From Sphingorhabdus contaminans (GTDB lineage: Bacteria > Pseudomonadota > Alphaproteobacteria > Sphingomonadales > Sphingomonadaceae), in NCBI RefSeq assembly GCF_007280415.1, contig NZ_VKKU01000002.1, positions 992,001 to 1,056,000 of the forward strand: a stretch of 64,000 bases of DNA, given 5' to 3'. The position numbers and the translations under genes were made by a program. Shown here in pieces: positions 16,690-25,950 of the stretch; position 1 is the stretch's first letter; each line of letters opens with the position of its first letter. The notes beneath the pieces are model-generated. The model made no database searches and was not told where the DNA came from. It saw only the letters and a program-made list of their open reading frames with translations.

Positions 16690-17664
16690 ATGATCGACGC
16701 CGAATACTATGTGCTGACAATAGTTTGCGCATTAATTACACTCTTTCTAAGCCTGAATTCGAAAACTCTGAGCGCGCGTTTAAATCTCGTAGACGTTCCA
16801 GTGGGTCGAAAGCAGCACAAATCCCCAACTCCCTTAATGGGTGGCGTTTCCATATTGATTGCTTTCGTGCCAGTTGCGTTAGCGTACACATTGCTAAATG
16901 TGCCCGAAAGGTGGATCGGTTCCTTTCTCATCTGGATCGCTTGCGTTACTGTTATGGCATTCGTTGGACTCGCGGATGACCGCCATTCATTGTCCCCACG
17001 TTTGCGGCTGCTAACGTCATTTCTAGTTTTTGCTTTGGCTGCCGCATTGGATCCGACCTTCAATGTCCGTGTTCTCGACTTCATGACACCAAAATTTTCC
17101 ATCGGGCTAGGCACATGGTGGCTAGCTATAATATTCACCGTGATTTGTTGCGTGGGGCTAATCAACGCCGTTAACATGGCTGACGGAAAGAATGGCTTAG
17201 TCTTGGGTTTGGCGCTTGGATGGCTTGGAATTCTTGCCATTCGCGCTGGCGGCCCCTTGTTACCTCTTACAGGGCTTTTGGCATCCTGTTTGGCAGTTTT
17301 GCTTGTGTTCAATATGCAAGGCAGGCTGTTTTTAGGGGATGGCGGAGCCTATGCGATTGCTACCGCATTAGGTCTACTATCGATCATGATTTATAATAGT
17401 CCGGGGACAAACTCACTCCGTGCAATTTCTGCAGATGAACTTGTATTGTTGTTTATCGTGCCGATTACCGACTCTTTTAGACTGACCTATACTAGGCTGA
17501 AACAAGGTAGATCCCCTATGTCCGCCGATCGGGACCATTTTCATCATCATTTGCAAGAAAAATTTGGTTGGCCTAAGGGATTGTTTGTTTATTGGATTTT
17601 ATCTTTTCTTCCAGGAGTGACTCTTATTTTAATAAGGGAAATTTCAAATCTAAATGTGAATTAA
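16690..17664 (+). CDS. wecA: WecA/MraY-family undecaprenyl-phosphate sugar-1-phosphate transferase
   Basis: A 324-residue polytopic membrane protein of the polyprenyl-phosphate N-acetylhexosamine-1-phosphate transferase family. Signatures are PTPLMGGVSI, the catalytic GLADDRHSLSP, NAVNMADGKNGL, FLGDGGAYA, and the HFHHHL motif near the C-terminus. It should start polysaccharide or O-antigen units by loading a HexNAc-1-phosphate on undecaprenyl phosphate at the cytoplasmic face. Its A+T-rich sequence resembles the sugar operon at 1-13.6 kb and not the intervening P450 region, so the two may belong to one glycan system, WecA or WbpL fashion. Confidence 0.88.
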   Translation: MIDAEYYVLTIVCALITLFLSLNSKTLSARLNLVDVPVGRKQHKSPTPLMGGVSILIAFVPVALAYTLLNVPERWIGSFLIWIACVTVMAFVGLADDRHSLSPRLRLLTSFLVFALAAALDPTFNVRVLDFMTPKFSIGLGTWWLAIIFTVICCVGLINAVNMADGKNGLVLGLALGWLGILAIRAGGPLLPLTGLLASCLAVLLVFNMQGRLFLGDGGAYAIATALGLLSIMIYNSPGTNSLRAISADELVLLFIVPITDSFRLTYTRLKQGRSPMSADRDHFHHHLQEKFGWPKGLFVYWILSFLPGVTLILIREISNLNVN

Positions 17665-17774
17665 AAACGATAAAGTAAAAAATAGTTTTTATGTAATATA
17701 AAATAATTTATATTTGAACTGGATTCTTGATACGCTTTAGATTATTTATTAATCAATAAAAGCGGAAATTCTAG

Positions 17775-19013
17775 ATGTCAGATCCAGTAAAGCTGCATTG
17801 TCTTGAAAGCGACAAATTACGACTTAGCCTGCCTTTTCGGAAAAGGCCGTATTGGGTTGTATTGTGTTCCGGCGAACATCTTGGATACTATCGCGGACGC
17901 AGGGCTGGGCGATGGATTGCACGTTATCGTCATCCAGGAGGACATTTCAACTATCAAGAATCAACGCTTGCTGGAGCTGACGATGATGCTCAGGCAAATG
18001 GTGAAACAATCTTGGACTTCTCACAAGCTCGTGACGCGTGTCGAAAGTGGACAGCTGCAATAAGACAATCAATGGTTGATAGACGGAGTAGTTACTTAAT
18101 TTCCGACGTTTTAGATGACTATATCAAGGGTTTTTCGGGTAAGGATTTTGAAAACACCAGAAGGCGAATTGACGCGATCATCAGACCGCAACTGGGCCAT
18201 TTCGATACTGCTGAGCTTACAACAAAAACAATAATCGATTGGCACTTAGCACTCGCCAATTCACCCGCTCGTTTACGAACAGCACCGGGTGCGGTCCAAA
18301 ATTTTAAGCCAACAGAAAACACTGCGGACGCGCGCCGACGTCGAAGATCCAGTGCAAATCGAATCCTAACAATTCTCAAGGCAGCTTTGAACGTCGCCTA
18401 TCGTAGCGAAAAGATTTCAAGTGACGATGCCTGGAGACGGGTTAGGCCGTTCGGAAAAACCGAGGCAGCGAGGCTTCGATATCTGTCCGATGACGAAACA
18501 CGGCGGTTGGTAAACGCATGCAGTATTAAAATTCGTCCACTGGTCACGGCCGCACTACTGACCGGCGCACGTTATTCAGAACTCACTGGGCTGGAGGTAA
18601 GGGATTTTGACCGCTATTCAAAAACTCTCTGGCTGAGAGAAACAAAAGCCGGAACACCGAGGGCAGTGTATCTCGAAGCTGAAGGTGTTGAGTTATTGTG
18701 TAGTGCAGTGGCGGATAAAGGCCGGCACGATCTAATTTTCCCTCGACCAGACGGAAAAAGATGGGGCGCGGCGCACCAAGCAAGGCCTATGCTCGCCGCT
18801 TCTGAAGCAGCTGGGCTTGAGCCAGTTGGATTTCATGATCTAAGGCGAACATTCGGTGCACGGCTGGCAATGAAAGGCGTGCCGATCGCGGTGATAGCGG
18901 AAGCGCTTGGACATTCCGATGAGCGAATCACCAGGAAGCACTACGCTCATCTGGCGCCATCATATGTAGCAGATACGATTAGAAATGCCGTAACCGGGCT
19001 AGGAATCGTGTAG
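17775..19013 (+). CDS. int: Tyrosine recombinase / integrase
   Basis: A full-length 412-residue integrase. The catalytic domain has Arg266 (TGARYSEL), Lys291, His354-x-x-Arg357 (HDLRRTFG), His380 (ALGHSDERITRKHY) and nucleophile Tyr390. An N-terminal arm-binding part and a core-binding SAM-like domain (about 105-210) precede it. It points towards tRNA-Glu 395 bases downstream, and a very A+T-rich 110-base stretch lies in front of it. All active-site residues are present, so it may be functional. It probably catalyses integration of a genomic island at the tRNA; no excisionase or phage gene is seen. Confidence 0.92.
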   Translation: MSDPVKLHCLESDKLRLSLPFRKRPYWVVLCSGEHLGYYRGRRAGRWIARYRHPGGHFNYQESTLAGADDDAQANGETILDFSQARDACRKWTAAIRQSMVDRRSSYLISDVLDDYIKGFSGKDFENTRRRIDAIIRPQLGHFDTAELTTKTIIDWHLALANSPARLRTAPGAVQNFKPTENTADARRRRRSSANRILTILKAALNVAYRSEKISSDDAWRRVRPFGKTEAARLRYLSDDETRRLVNACSIKIRPLVTAALLTGARYSELTGLEVRDFDRYSKTLWLRETKAGTPRAVYLEAEGVELLCSAVADKGRHDLIFPRPDGKRWGAAHQARPMLAASEAAGLEPVGFHDLRRTFGARLAMKGVPIAVIAEALGHSDERITRKHYAHLAPSYVADTIRNAVTGLGIV

Positions 19014-19041
19014 GTTTGCTTTGTAGCGGCATTGCAGATTC

Positions 19042-19215
19042 ATTCCCTGTTGCCGCCCCATTACTTCCCTGTAATCGGGTTAAAATTCCCTGCTATCTGA
19101 CTAGGGAATTTTCCTCACAAATTACGCAAATATAACATAAAATTTGCCGATCTGGTGCCCTAAAATAGTCGATGTACAGATAATTCCCTGTAAATTCCCT
19201 GCTAGCAGGGAATTT
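19042..19215. repeat. Cluster of AATTCCCTG repeats, direct and inverted, beside the integrase
   Basis: Copies of (A)ATTCCCTG lie at 19042-19049, 19084-19092, 19182-19190 and 19192-19201, with a near copy CTTCCCTG at 19064-19071. Inverted copies lie at 19103-19112 and 19206-19215, and AAAATTCCCT (19082-19091) pairs with AGGGAATTTT (19103-19112). Weaker matches continue at 19320 and 19358. The set fills the gene-free gap between the integrase and tRNA-Glu (19014-19407), in which no coding sequence is supported. Arm-type integrase binding sites of an attachment region are the most likely explanation. Confidence 0.7.
19192..19215. repeat. Perfect 24-bp palindrome
   Basis: The half-site AAATTCCCTGCT is followed directly by its exact reverse complement, giving a spacer-less palindrome that merges two members of the repeat cluster. 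It could be a protein operator or a paired integrase/excisionase site; as RNA it would form a hairpin, but it lacks a T-run on either side. Confidence 0.8.
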
Positions 19216-19407
19216 CGCAGCAGATCAGCCGTGCGTGATTTTCTGCTTCATATTCTTCATATGAAATGTCTCAACTGATCCTCATCACGTTGCGACTGTT
19301 ACCAATGATACCCAAAATGCTCCCTGTTCTGACAAAAGAACAAGGCCAGTCGCGCGTTAGGGAAGTATTGGGGATGTTATTGGAACGCCGTCCAAGCCGC
19401 GCAAATC

Positions 19408-19482
19408 TGGTGACCCCTACGGGAATCGAACCCGTGTTTCAGCCGTGAAAGGGCCGCGTCCTAACCGCTAGACGAAGGGGCC
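19408..19482 (-). tRNA. tRNA-Glu (anticodon UUC)
   Basis: Read on the minus strand, 75 bases fold as a cloverleaf: acceptor GGCCCCT pairs with AGGGGTC with one G-U, the D-arm is TCTAGCGGTTAGGA, the anticodon loop CCTTTCACG presents TTC, and the T-arm is CGGGTTCGATTCCCG. CCA is encoded. Its 3' end faces the integrase side, the usual geometry for island insertion at a tRNA. Confidence 0.96.
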
Positions 19483-19548
19483 AATCGCTTGGCGAGCCGC
19501 GCCTTTACGGATTCGATCTGCCTAGGTCAAGCCCAACATGAAGCAAAA

Positions 19549-21315
19549 TCAATCGGCGAAGGCTATATCGTCAATATGGAGCTCGGCCTTGGGCGTCGGA
19601 CCCCAATCGTCAACTTTGGCGCGACCCGCCAGCCAATATTTTTGGCCACGTTCGCCATGCAGCAACATTTGCCCCAACATTGTCTCGCCTTGGCGAAATG
19701 CCATGGCTTTGAAAGATACGCCGTCGTCCCCGCCAACGATGGCGCGAACATGGTCCTTTCCCACTATATCGCACTTGATGATGCGCACGGGGCCCGTAAC
19801 TATGCGAGGCCCCGGCCAGCCCATCCCATAAGGGCCAGCACCTTCCATCGCCTCAATAAATGCAGGATTTAGGCCGCGCGGCGTGAGTAATGCGTCAATG
19901 AGCATCGCGCTGTTGGCACAAGCTCGGGTCACATCTGCAGCCAGCCGTTCATCAAGCCAGTCGGCTAGCGCATCGACCTTATTCGCACTTATCGTCAATC
20001 CAGCCGCCATGGCATGCCCGCCTCCTGCCACCAGCAGGCCAGCCTCGCGCGCTGAAATTATAGCGGCACCTAGATCGACGCCTCCGATGGATCGGCCGGA
20101 ACCTTTGCCAAGCCCTTCCGCATCGACGGCGATGACGATCGAAGGCTTACCTGTCTTTTCCTTGATACGTCCTGCAACGATACCGATGACCCCTGGGTGC
20201 CATCCCTTGCCTGCCAGTAACGCTACCGCGCGGTTATGCTGACCAGCCAGCATCTCTTCGGCTTCTTCTTGTACTTGGGCTTCGATTGCCCGCCGTTCCT
20301 CATTCAGGCGGTCCAGTTCTGCGGCTATCGCGCGAGCTTCGTCCCGGTTCTGGGTGGTAAGCAAGCGCACACCAAGATCCGATTTACCTACCCGTCCACC
20401 CGCGTTGATGCGCGGACCCAGTGCAAAACCCAGGTCGGAGCAAAGCGGAGCACGGTTCAACCGGCTGGCTTCGATCAGAGCGGCGAGCCCAATGTTGCGC
20501 CGACCGCCCATTACTTTAAGTCCTTGCGCCACAAATGCACGGTTGAGGCCTCTCAAATGGGCCACGTCGGCAACGGTTCCTAACGCCACAATGTCGAGAA
20601 GTTCCATCAATCGGGGCTCCGGTCGACTGGCGAAATAGTCCCGATCCCGCAACGTCCGGACAATTGCTGCTGCCAAAAGAAAGGCCACACCAACAGCGGC
20701 GAGATGGCCGTGTGATGCTGCCTCGTCATTTTCATCAAGCCGGTTGGGATTTACTAGCGCGAAGGCCGACGGAAGCTCCGCTGCGCATTTATGGTGGTCC
20801 ACAACAATGACTTCAAGGCCAGCCGCTTTGGCTTGGGCAAGTGCGTCAAAGGCCATCGCGCCGCAGTCCACCGTAACGATGAGGCGGATGCCGCTTTCTC
20901 CGATGCGGACCAATGCCTCTCCGGACGGCCCATAGCCTTCCATCAGCCGGTCAGGAATATAATGGCCAGCATCCAGTCCCAAGTCGCGTAGCAAGCGTAT
21001 CAACAAGGCCGCGCTGGTTGCGCCGTCCACATCATAGTCGCCGTAAATTGTCACTGCTTCACGCGCTTCGACTGCATCAGCCAGTCGTTCTGCGGCCCGA
21101 TCCATATCCCGGAATATGGACGGATCGGGCATGAACCCGCGGATGGTAGGCTCGCGATGGCGTTCGATATCATCGCGAGGGACGCCGCGTGCTAAAAGCA
21201 ATTGTGTAACCAAATCATCCGGTTGGAATCCCGGATCGCGCGCGTCGACATCTCCGCTACGCCATTTCCAGCTTTGTCCCGTAACGGAATGTGTGATGTT
21301 GAGGACCGAAGACAT
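19549..21315 (-). CDS. recJ: Single-stranded-DNA-specific exonuclease RecJ
   Basis: A 588-residue RecJ. DHH-family motifs are DYDVDGATSAALL near residue 96 and VVDHHKC near 174, followed by a DHHA1 domain with GKGSGRSIGGVDL and GGGHAMAAGLTI, and a C-terminal OB-like part. It degrades single-stranded DNA 5' to 3' in recombination and mismatch repair, using Mn2+ or Mg2+. In sphingomonads it commonly follows glpX and hom; here a small flavodoxin-like gene on the other strand separates it from glpX. It is full length and ends just before tRNA-Glu. Confidence 0.95.
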   Translation of the reverse strand: MSSVLNITHSVTGQSWKWRSGDVDARDPGFQPDDLVTQLLLARGVPRDDIERHREPTIRGFMPDPSIFRDMDRAAERLADAVEAREAVTIYGDYDVDGATSAALLIRLLRDLGLDAGHYIPDRLMEGYGPSGEALVRIGESGIRLIVTVDCGAMAFDALAQAKAAGLEVIVVDHHKCAAELPSAFALVNPNRLDENDEAASHGHLAAVGVAFLLAAAIVRTLRDRDYFASRPEPRLMELLDIVALGTVADVAHLRGLNRAFVAQGLKVMGGRRNIGLAALIEASRLNRAPLCSDLGFALGPRINAGGRVGKSDLGVRLLTTQNRDEARAIAAELDRLNEERRAIEAQVQEEAEEMLAGQHNRAVALLAGKGWHPGVIGIVAGRIKEKTGKPSIVIAVDAEGLGKGSGRSIGGVDLGAAIISAREAGLLVAGGGHAMAAGLTISANKVDALADWLDERLAADVTRACANSAMLIDALLTPRGLNPAFIEAMEGAGPYGMGWPGPRIVTGPVRIIKCDIVGKDHVRAIVGGDDGVSFKAMAFRQGETMLGQMLLHGERGQKYWLAGRAKVDDWGPTPKAELHIDDIAFAD

Positions 21316-21356
21316 GGGCCTTCCCTATGCGGGGTTGCGAATGCTAGCAAGCGGGC

Positions 21357-21848
21357 ATGAAAGAATTGCTTATCGTCTGGCACAGCATGACTGGTGGGTC
21401 GGAAGCGCTTGCGAAGGCGGCGGCGACAGGCGCCGAACAGGAAAGCAAATTAAAGGTAAAGCGTCTCTTCGCAGAACAGGCTACCCCCTCAGATATGTTA
21501 GGGGGTAGTGGATATCTGTTTGTGTTCCCCGAAAATCTTGCCGCGATAAGCGGGGTGATGAAAGCGTTTTTCGACCGCTGCTACTATCCCTGTCTGGGCA
21601 AGATAGAAGGACGACCCTATGCAGTAGTAATTTGCGCAGGCTCGGATGGCAGCAATGCCGCGCGGCAGGTGGAGCGCATTGCGACAGGCTGGCGGCTACG
21701 AAAAATTGCAGAGCCTTCCATAATCTGCACCCACGCTCAGACCGAGGCAGCAATATTGGCGCCAAAAATTATTGACGAAGAGGCGCTCGCCCAGGCGCGC
21801 CAAACTGGCGCGCACTTGGCAGCCGGCATGGAGCTTGGAATATTTTAG
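21357..21848 (+). CDS. Flavodoxin-like FMN-binding protein
   Basis: A 163-residue flavodoxin-fold protein. The N-terminal phosphate loop HSMTGGSEALAKAA and the FVFPENLAAISGVMKAFFDRCYYP segment are typical of NADPH-dependent FMN reductase and flavodoxin-family proteins. It probably binds FMN and transfers electrons in the cytoplasm; the partner is unknown. Its last 4 bases overlap the end of glpX on the opposite strand. A GCGCGCCA/TGGCGCGC inverted repeat lies inside its 3' end and may help end transcription of the convergent pair. Confidence 0.75.
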   Translation: MKELLIVWHSMTGGSEALAKAAATGAEQESKLKVKRLFAEQATPSDMLGGSGYLFVFPENLAAISGVMKAFFDRCYYPCLGKIEGRPYAVVICAGSDGSNAARQVERIATGWRLRKIAEPSIICTHAQTEAAILAPKIIDEEALAQARQTGAHLAAGMELGIF

Positions 21849-22828
21849 CGGGTCGGAGTTGCCCGGCCGTGCTCACTTTTCACCCGGCGAACAGTGCCAC
21901 TCGATGCGCGCATAACGATTGTCTCGGTCGTAATCCGGCCGTCGCGTAAAGTTTTTACACCATGCAAGAGCGATCCGTCTGTGACACCAGTTGCCGCAAA
22001 AATGCAGTCTCCTTTAGCCAGCTCTTCCAGATCGTAGATTTTGTCGAGGTCCTCGATGCCCCATTTATGGGCACGTTTGCGCTCGTCGTCATTCCGGAAC
22101 AGCAATCGACCTTTAAATTGTCCGCCGACACAACGAAGTGCTGCCGCGGCGAGTACACCCTCTGGCGCGCCACCTGTCCCCATATAGATATCTACAGTGG
22201 TTTCCGGGTTCGTGGTGGCGATGACGCCTGCAACATCGCCATCGGGGATCAGCATCACGCCGCAACCCAAGGCACGCAATTCTGCGATAAGCTTTTCATG
22301 GCGGGGACGGTCCAGCACACAAACAATGATCTCGCTAGGATCGACACCCTTTTCCCGCGCAACGGCGGTCACATTTTCGGTAACGCTACGGTCAAGATTG
22401 ACGATATCGGGTGAGTAGCCCGGGCCAACAGCGATTTTGTCCATGTATACGTCGGGGGCATTCAGCAAATTGCCTTCTTCTGCGACCGCAAGCACTGCGA
22501 GTGCGTTGGGACCAGCTTTTGCCGTAATCGTAGTTCCTTCAAGCGGATCAAGCGCGATATCAATCCGTGGTCCTTTGCCGATTGCGGAGCCGACTTTTTC
22601 GCCAATGTACAGCATTGGAGCTTCGTCCCGCTCACCTTCCCCAATAACGACGGTGCCATCCATGTACAGCCCGTTCAGGGCAGCGCGCATCGCTTCAACC
22701 GCAGCCGCATCGGCCGCCTTTTCATCACCGCGTCCGATCAATTTGGCTGCAGAAATTGCTGCTGCTTCCGTTACGCGGACCATTTCGAGGACTAGAACTC
22801 GGTCGAGAATTTGGCTTGCTGCCGTCAT
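21845..22828 (-). CDS. glpX: Class II fructose-1,6-bisphosphatase GlpX
   Basis: A 327-residue GlpX-type phosphatase. The metal and substrate motifs GDEKAAD, IGEGERDEAPML and DPLEGTT are all present, as is GTGGAPEGVLAAAAL. It hydrolyses fructose-1,6-bisphosphate in gluconeogenesis, and homologues can act on sedoheptulose-1,7-bisphosphate. It lies downstream of homoserine dehydrogenase, a gene pair often found together in alphaproteobacteria, here interrupted by a small divergent gene for a secreted protein. Length is normal. Confidence 0.95.
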   Translation of the reverse strand: MTAASQILDRVLVLEMVRVTEAAAISAAKLIGRGDEKAADAAAVEAMRAALNGLYMDGTVVIGEGERDEAPMLYIGEKVGSAIGKGPRIDIALDPLEGTTITAKAGPNALAVLAVAEEGNLLNAPDVYMDKIAVGPGYSPDIVNLDRSVTENVTAVAREKGVDPSEIIVCVLDRPRHEKLIAELRALGCGVMLIPDGDVAGVIATTNPETTVDIYMGTGGAPEGVLAAAALRCVGGQFKGRLLFRNDDERKRAHKWGIEDLDKIYDLEELAKGDCIFAATGVTDGSLLHGVKTLRDGRITTETIVMRASSGTVRRVKSEHGRATPTR

Positions 22829-22933
22829 AGGTTTTTCCTAGCTTATTGAAAATCGGGTCTCTTTTGGGAAGATTCTTCGGCAAATGGGCGTCGTGGTTGC
22901 GGTTTGCTGCTCCGATAAGGAAGGCTTAGCCAA

Positions 22934-23362
22934 ATGTCGAGATTGCTTATCATTGCAATTGCATTTTCAGCTACCGCATCAAGGGCGGCATCAGATCGGG
23001 ATGCAGATGTCGCCGCCCAGATCGAAACAGCACGACGTCTGGTTGCGGTTGATAAGAATGGATGCGTAAAATACCCGCAAACGGACGAGATTGTTGTTTG
23101 CGGGGAAAATCCAGATGACGCCAGCCAGCGCATTTTCGATCGGTCGGAAGGTAACGAAGAAACGCGAATCCGGCGCGGGGAAGCTGTCTCGACCCGGCGT
23201 GCCGCGGCTTGCATTGCCGGTGACAACATGTGCAAAATATATATGAAGGGTGTCGGGATCGGTTTTGGATATGTACCGCCGCCCGTCATTCCACTGGAAG
23301 AAGTGCTGAAAGGACTGCCCGAACCGGACATGGTTGTTCCGGAAAACGGGTCGCCGAAATAG
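22934..23362 (+). CDS. Small secreted protein, unknown
   Basis: A 142-residue protein with a cleavable signal peptide (SRLLIIAIAFSATASRA) and three to four cysteines in the mature part (GCVKYPQTDEIVVCG, AACIAGDNMC) that could form disulfides in the periplasm. The CVKYPQTDEIVVCG block and the Pro-rich end (GYVPPPVIPLEEVLKGLPEPDMVVP) are typical of an uncharacterised family seen in sphingomonads. It sits alone between hom and glpX on the opposite strand. A minus-strand frame of 175 codons overlaps it but lacks family features, so the plus strand is preferred. Confidence 0.65.
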   Translation: MSRLLIIAIAFSATASRAASDRDADVAAQIETARRLVAVDKNGCVKYPQTDEIVVCGENPDDASQRIFDRSEGNEETRIRRGEAVSTRRAAACIAGDNMCKIYMKGVGIGFGYVPPPVIPLEEVLKGLPEPDMVVPENGSPK

Positions 23363-23377
23363 ACCTGCATTCTTCCT

Positions 23378-24682
23378 TCATTCTCCCAGTATATGCATCA
23401 CCATCGGCTCGCCCATCAGGCTGTCCGAAGTAGCGAGCGTATTCAATGTATCGTTTATCGCCTGTTCGGGACCCGCATGGGTTACCATTGCAATTAATGC
23501 CGAGCCGTCGTCACTCGTCTCGGTCTGGATCAGACTTTCGATCGACAACCCCGCATCCCGCATAGCGGCGGTAATTTCGGCTAGCACACCTACCCGGTCT
23601 GCGACGATCATACGTATATAGGTTTTGCCAACGCGATGGGCGGATGCAGCGCGTGGTAGTTTTTCCAGTTCGGATGATGGCATGGAAAAGGCAGGTCCTG
23701 TTTCTTTACGGGCAATGTCGACAAGGTCGGCCACGACCGCCGATGCCGTCGGACGGTCCCCAGCGCCCGCGCCCTGAAACAATAGTCGGCCTGAAAAGTT
23801 ACCCTCCGCCACTACAGCATTCGTCGCGCCAGTAACGTGCGCCAGCGGATGTGCCAAAGGAACAAGGCATGGCTGCACACGCTGGAATATTTCCGACTTG
23901 CCATTTTCGCCGTCTATTTCCGCGAGCCCAATTAGGCGAATCCGATATCCAAGCGCCTTGGCCTGCGCGATGTCGGCTGCCAAAATCTTGCGGATGCCAC
24001 GAGCTTCCACGCCGCCAAAATCAATCTCTGATCCAAAGCTGAGCGATGCAAGAATTGCCAGTTTATGTGCGGCATCAATGCCGTCGATATCAAAACTCGG
24101 ATCCGCCTCTGCAAAGCCCTTTGCCTGCGCATCAGAGAGAACATCGGTGAAATCAAGGCCTTCCTTTTCCATCGTCGACAGGATGAAATTGCAGGTTCCA
24201 TTCAAAATTCCGTAGACGCGGTCAATCCGGTTTGCGGCCGCCCCGTCGCGCAAGCCCTGAATGACCGGTATTCCACCCGCGACCGCCGCTTCAAATTTCA
24301 GCGCGGTATTTTTACACTCGGCCAGTTGCGCCAATTCCGCCCCGTGATGTGCAATCATCGCCTTGTTCGCTGTGACAAACGCACGTGTGCTGGAAAGTGT
24401 TTCCCGGGCCAAGGTGAGAGCAGGACCATCCGACCCACCGACCAGTTCCACAACCACATCAACGTCACTTGCAGTGGCAAGTTCACCCATGTCATCGACC
24501 CATCGATATGATGACAGGTCCACACCCCGATTTTTCGACCGGTCACGCGCTGTGACGGCTACGATTTCAATAGGCCGCCCAGCACGCCGCGCAATTAGCG
24601 CCCTATTTTCCTGTATAAGTTGGATAACTCCGGTGCCGACGGTGCCGAGACCAGCGAGAGCAATACGCAGGGGAGAGGACAT
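23378..24682 (-). CDS. hom: Homoserine dehydrogenase
   Basis: A 434-residue enzyme: an NAD(P)-binding Rossmann domain with AGLGTVGTGVIQ (10-21), a catalytic domain with GILNGTCNFIL and DPSFDIDGIDAAHKLAIL, and a C-terminal ACT domain (about 350-430, IRMIVADRVGVLAEI). It reduces aspartate semialdehyde to homoserine, the branch point to threonine and methionine. The ACT domain usually gives threonine feedback control. It belongs to the hom/glpX/recJ neighbourhood. Confidence 0.95.
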   Translation of the reverse strand: MSSPLRIALAGLGTVGTGVIQLIQENRALIARRAGRPIEIVAVTARDRSKNRGVDLSSYRWVDDMGELATASDVDVVVELVGGSDGPALTLARETLSSTRAFVTANKAMIAHHGAELAQLAECKNTALKFEAAVAGGIPVIQGLRDGAAANRIDRVYGILNGTCNFILSTMEKEGLDFTDVLSDAQAKGFAEADPSFDIDGIDAAHKLAILASLSFGSEIDFGGVEARGIRKILAADIAQAKALGYRIRLIGLAEIDGENGKSEIFQRVQPCLVPLAHPLAHVTGATNAVVAEGNFSGRLLFQGAGAGDRPTASAVVADLVDIARKETGPAFSMPSSELEKLPRAASAHRVGKTYIRMIVADRVGVLAEITAAMRDAGLSIESLIQTETSDDGSALIAMVTHAGPEQAINDTLNTLATSDSLMGEPMVMHILGE

Positions 24683-24819
24683 TTTCTGGGTTCAAGCTTT
24701 CTGCTAAGTTGCGAGCATTGGCGGTGCGCTTAGGCGCTTCGCACAAAAATTACCAGCCTAAGCTGGCTTCTCGTAAGACCTGTCGTTGCAAAGCGTTGGA
24801 AAATGCAAAATGCAGCAGA

Positions 24820-25881
24820 TTAGCGGGGAAGGAGTTTTACCTCAGCACGCCAAACAGGGATCCAGTCGACAGAACCCCTGCATTCACCCATGACGGTCGC
24901 ATCTGTGAGGCGAAACATCGAGCCGTCCCAAACCCAGCTTTCGGATGAACCACAATCGCCCAGTCCGCGACCTTTGGAGTAGCTGCTGATGGACTGAGTT
25001 GCAGCGTCCCAGTCGGCATTCACCAATATGGGAATCTTGCTGTCAGCAGAAAATCCGGTGGCGCCATAATCAAATTTGGCCGGTTCGAATTTCCATTTTC
25101 CGTCGACGCTCCGTTGCCCCACATAAATGCCGGACGAAAAATTATAGGCGCCCGCGCCGCAATTGAGCAAGACAAGAGACTGCGCACCTGCGCTACCATT
25201 GCCAAGGCTGTAAGCTGTATCCTGTGTTGAACCGAATCGTTCCTGCGCACAGGGACTTCCTTCCGACAGGGCGACCAAAGACGAAGCATCAGGCAACATA
25301 TCGCTCGGTACGATCTTTCGAACTGCCAATACGGGAACGGTTGTCTTTTTTGCGGTGGCTTTTCGCGCGCCAAGCGCAATGACGGCGCCCTTGGATCCAG
25401 CGCGGCCTTGGACGCTATCAACATAGCGCAGCGCGGCTGCCACACCCGATAGAGATGCAGCGCCCAACTTCGAGCCATTTGTATCGACAAGTTGCAGCGA
25501 TGTGCCTTTTGCAAGAGCGCGCGCAACCTTGATCGCTGCGGCATCCTTCAGAGTAATGGTTTCGGCCCCGCTCGCGATGGTACCGGATTCAGTAACTTTT
25601 CCATCTACCAAAAGACGGAACCGTCCAGGCTTTGTCGAAAAACCACTAATCTCGACCGTGGGCATCGCTTGCAGCCCCGACTTACGTGTAACAACAACGG
25701 ACAGCCCATCATCCCATGGACCATCGGGTTTCAACGCGACGGCCTGACAGGACAAACCATTGTCACAGCCGACCGTCCAATCCTTAAACGTCATAACCTT
25801 TCCAGGGGTCGGCACCGGGTTTGACGCGATGATCGCTGTCCCTGCAAAACATAATGCTGATGCTAAAATTGCCCTGTGCAT
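24820..25881 (-). CDS. DUF1176 family secreted protein
   Basis: A 353-residue exported protein with an N-terminal signal peptide (AILASALCFAGTAIIA). The mature part begins KVMTFKDWTVGCDNGLSCQA, which is the typical entry to DUF1176 proteins, and ends in the conserved GECRGSVDWIPVWRAEV. Cysteine pairs along the chain suggest disulfides in the periplasm. No enzymatic motif can be recognised, and the family has no assigned function. It is monocistronic, divergent from the acyl-CoA dehydrogenase gene at 25951. Confidence 0.75.
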   Translation of the reverse strand: MHRAILASALCFAGTAIIASNPVPTPGKVMTFKDWTVGCDNGLSCQAVALKPDGPWDDGLSVVVTRKSGLQAMPTVEISGFSTKPGRFRLLVDGKVTESGTIASGAETITLKDAAAIKVARALAKGTSLQLVDTNGSKLGAASLSGVAAALRYVDSVQGRAGSKGAVIALGARKATAKKTTVPVLAVRKIVPSDMLPDASSLVALSEGSPCAQERFGSTQDTAYSLGNGSAGAQSLVLLNCGAGAYNFSSGIYVGQRSVDGKWKFEPAKFDYGATGFSADSKIPILVNADWDAATQSISSYSKGRGLGDCGSSESWVWDGSMFRLTDATVMGECRGSVDWIPVWRAEVKLLPR

Positions 25882-25950
25882 AGCCGCAGGCTAGCGCTTT
25901 TGGGCGGCCTAAGCTAGGGGCTTTCGGATTGACATCGATTGGAGAAAATC

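Noticed and set aside
19150-19162. ATCTGGTG-CCCTA resembling the tRNA-Glu 3' end at 19405-19420, as a possible second att core
   Set aside because: Only 8 identical bases plus a gapped extension; too short to claim as an attachment core and on the same side as the integrase.
19266-19448. Plus-strand frame of 60 codons ending in LVTPTGIEPVFQP
   Set aside because: Its end is the antisense of tRNA-Glu read as protein, and the rest lies in the non-coding attachment-like region. It has no ribosome site.
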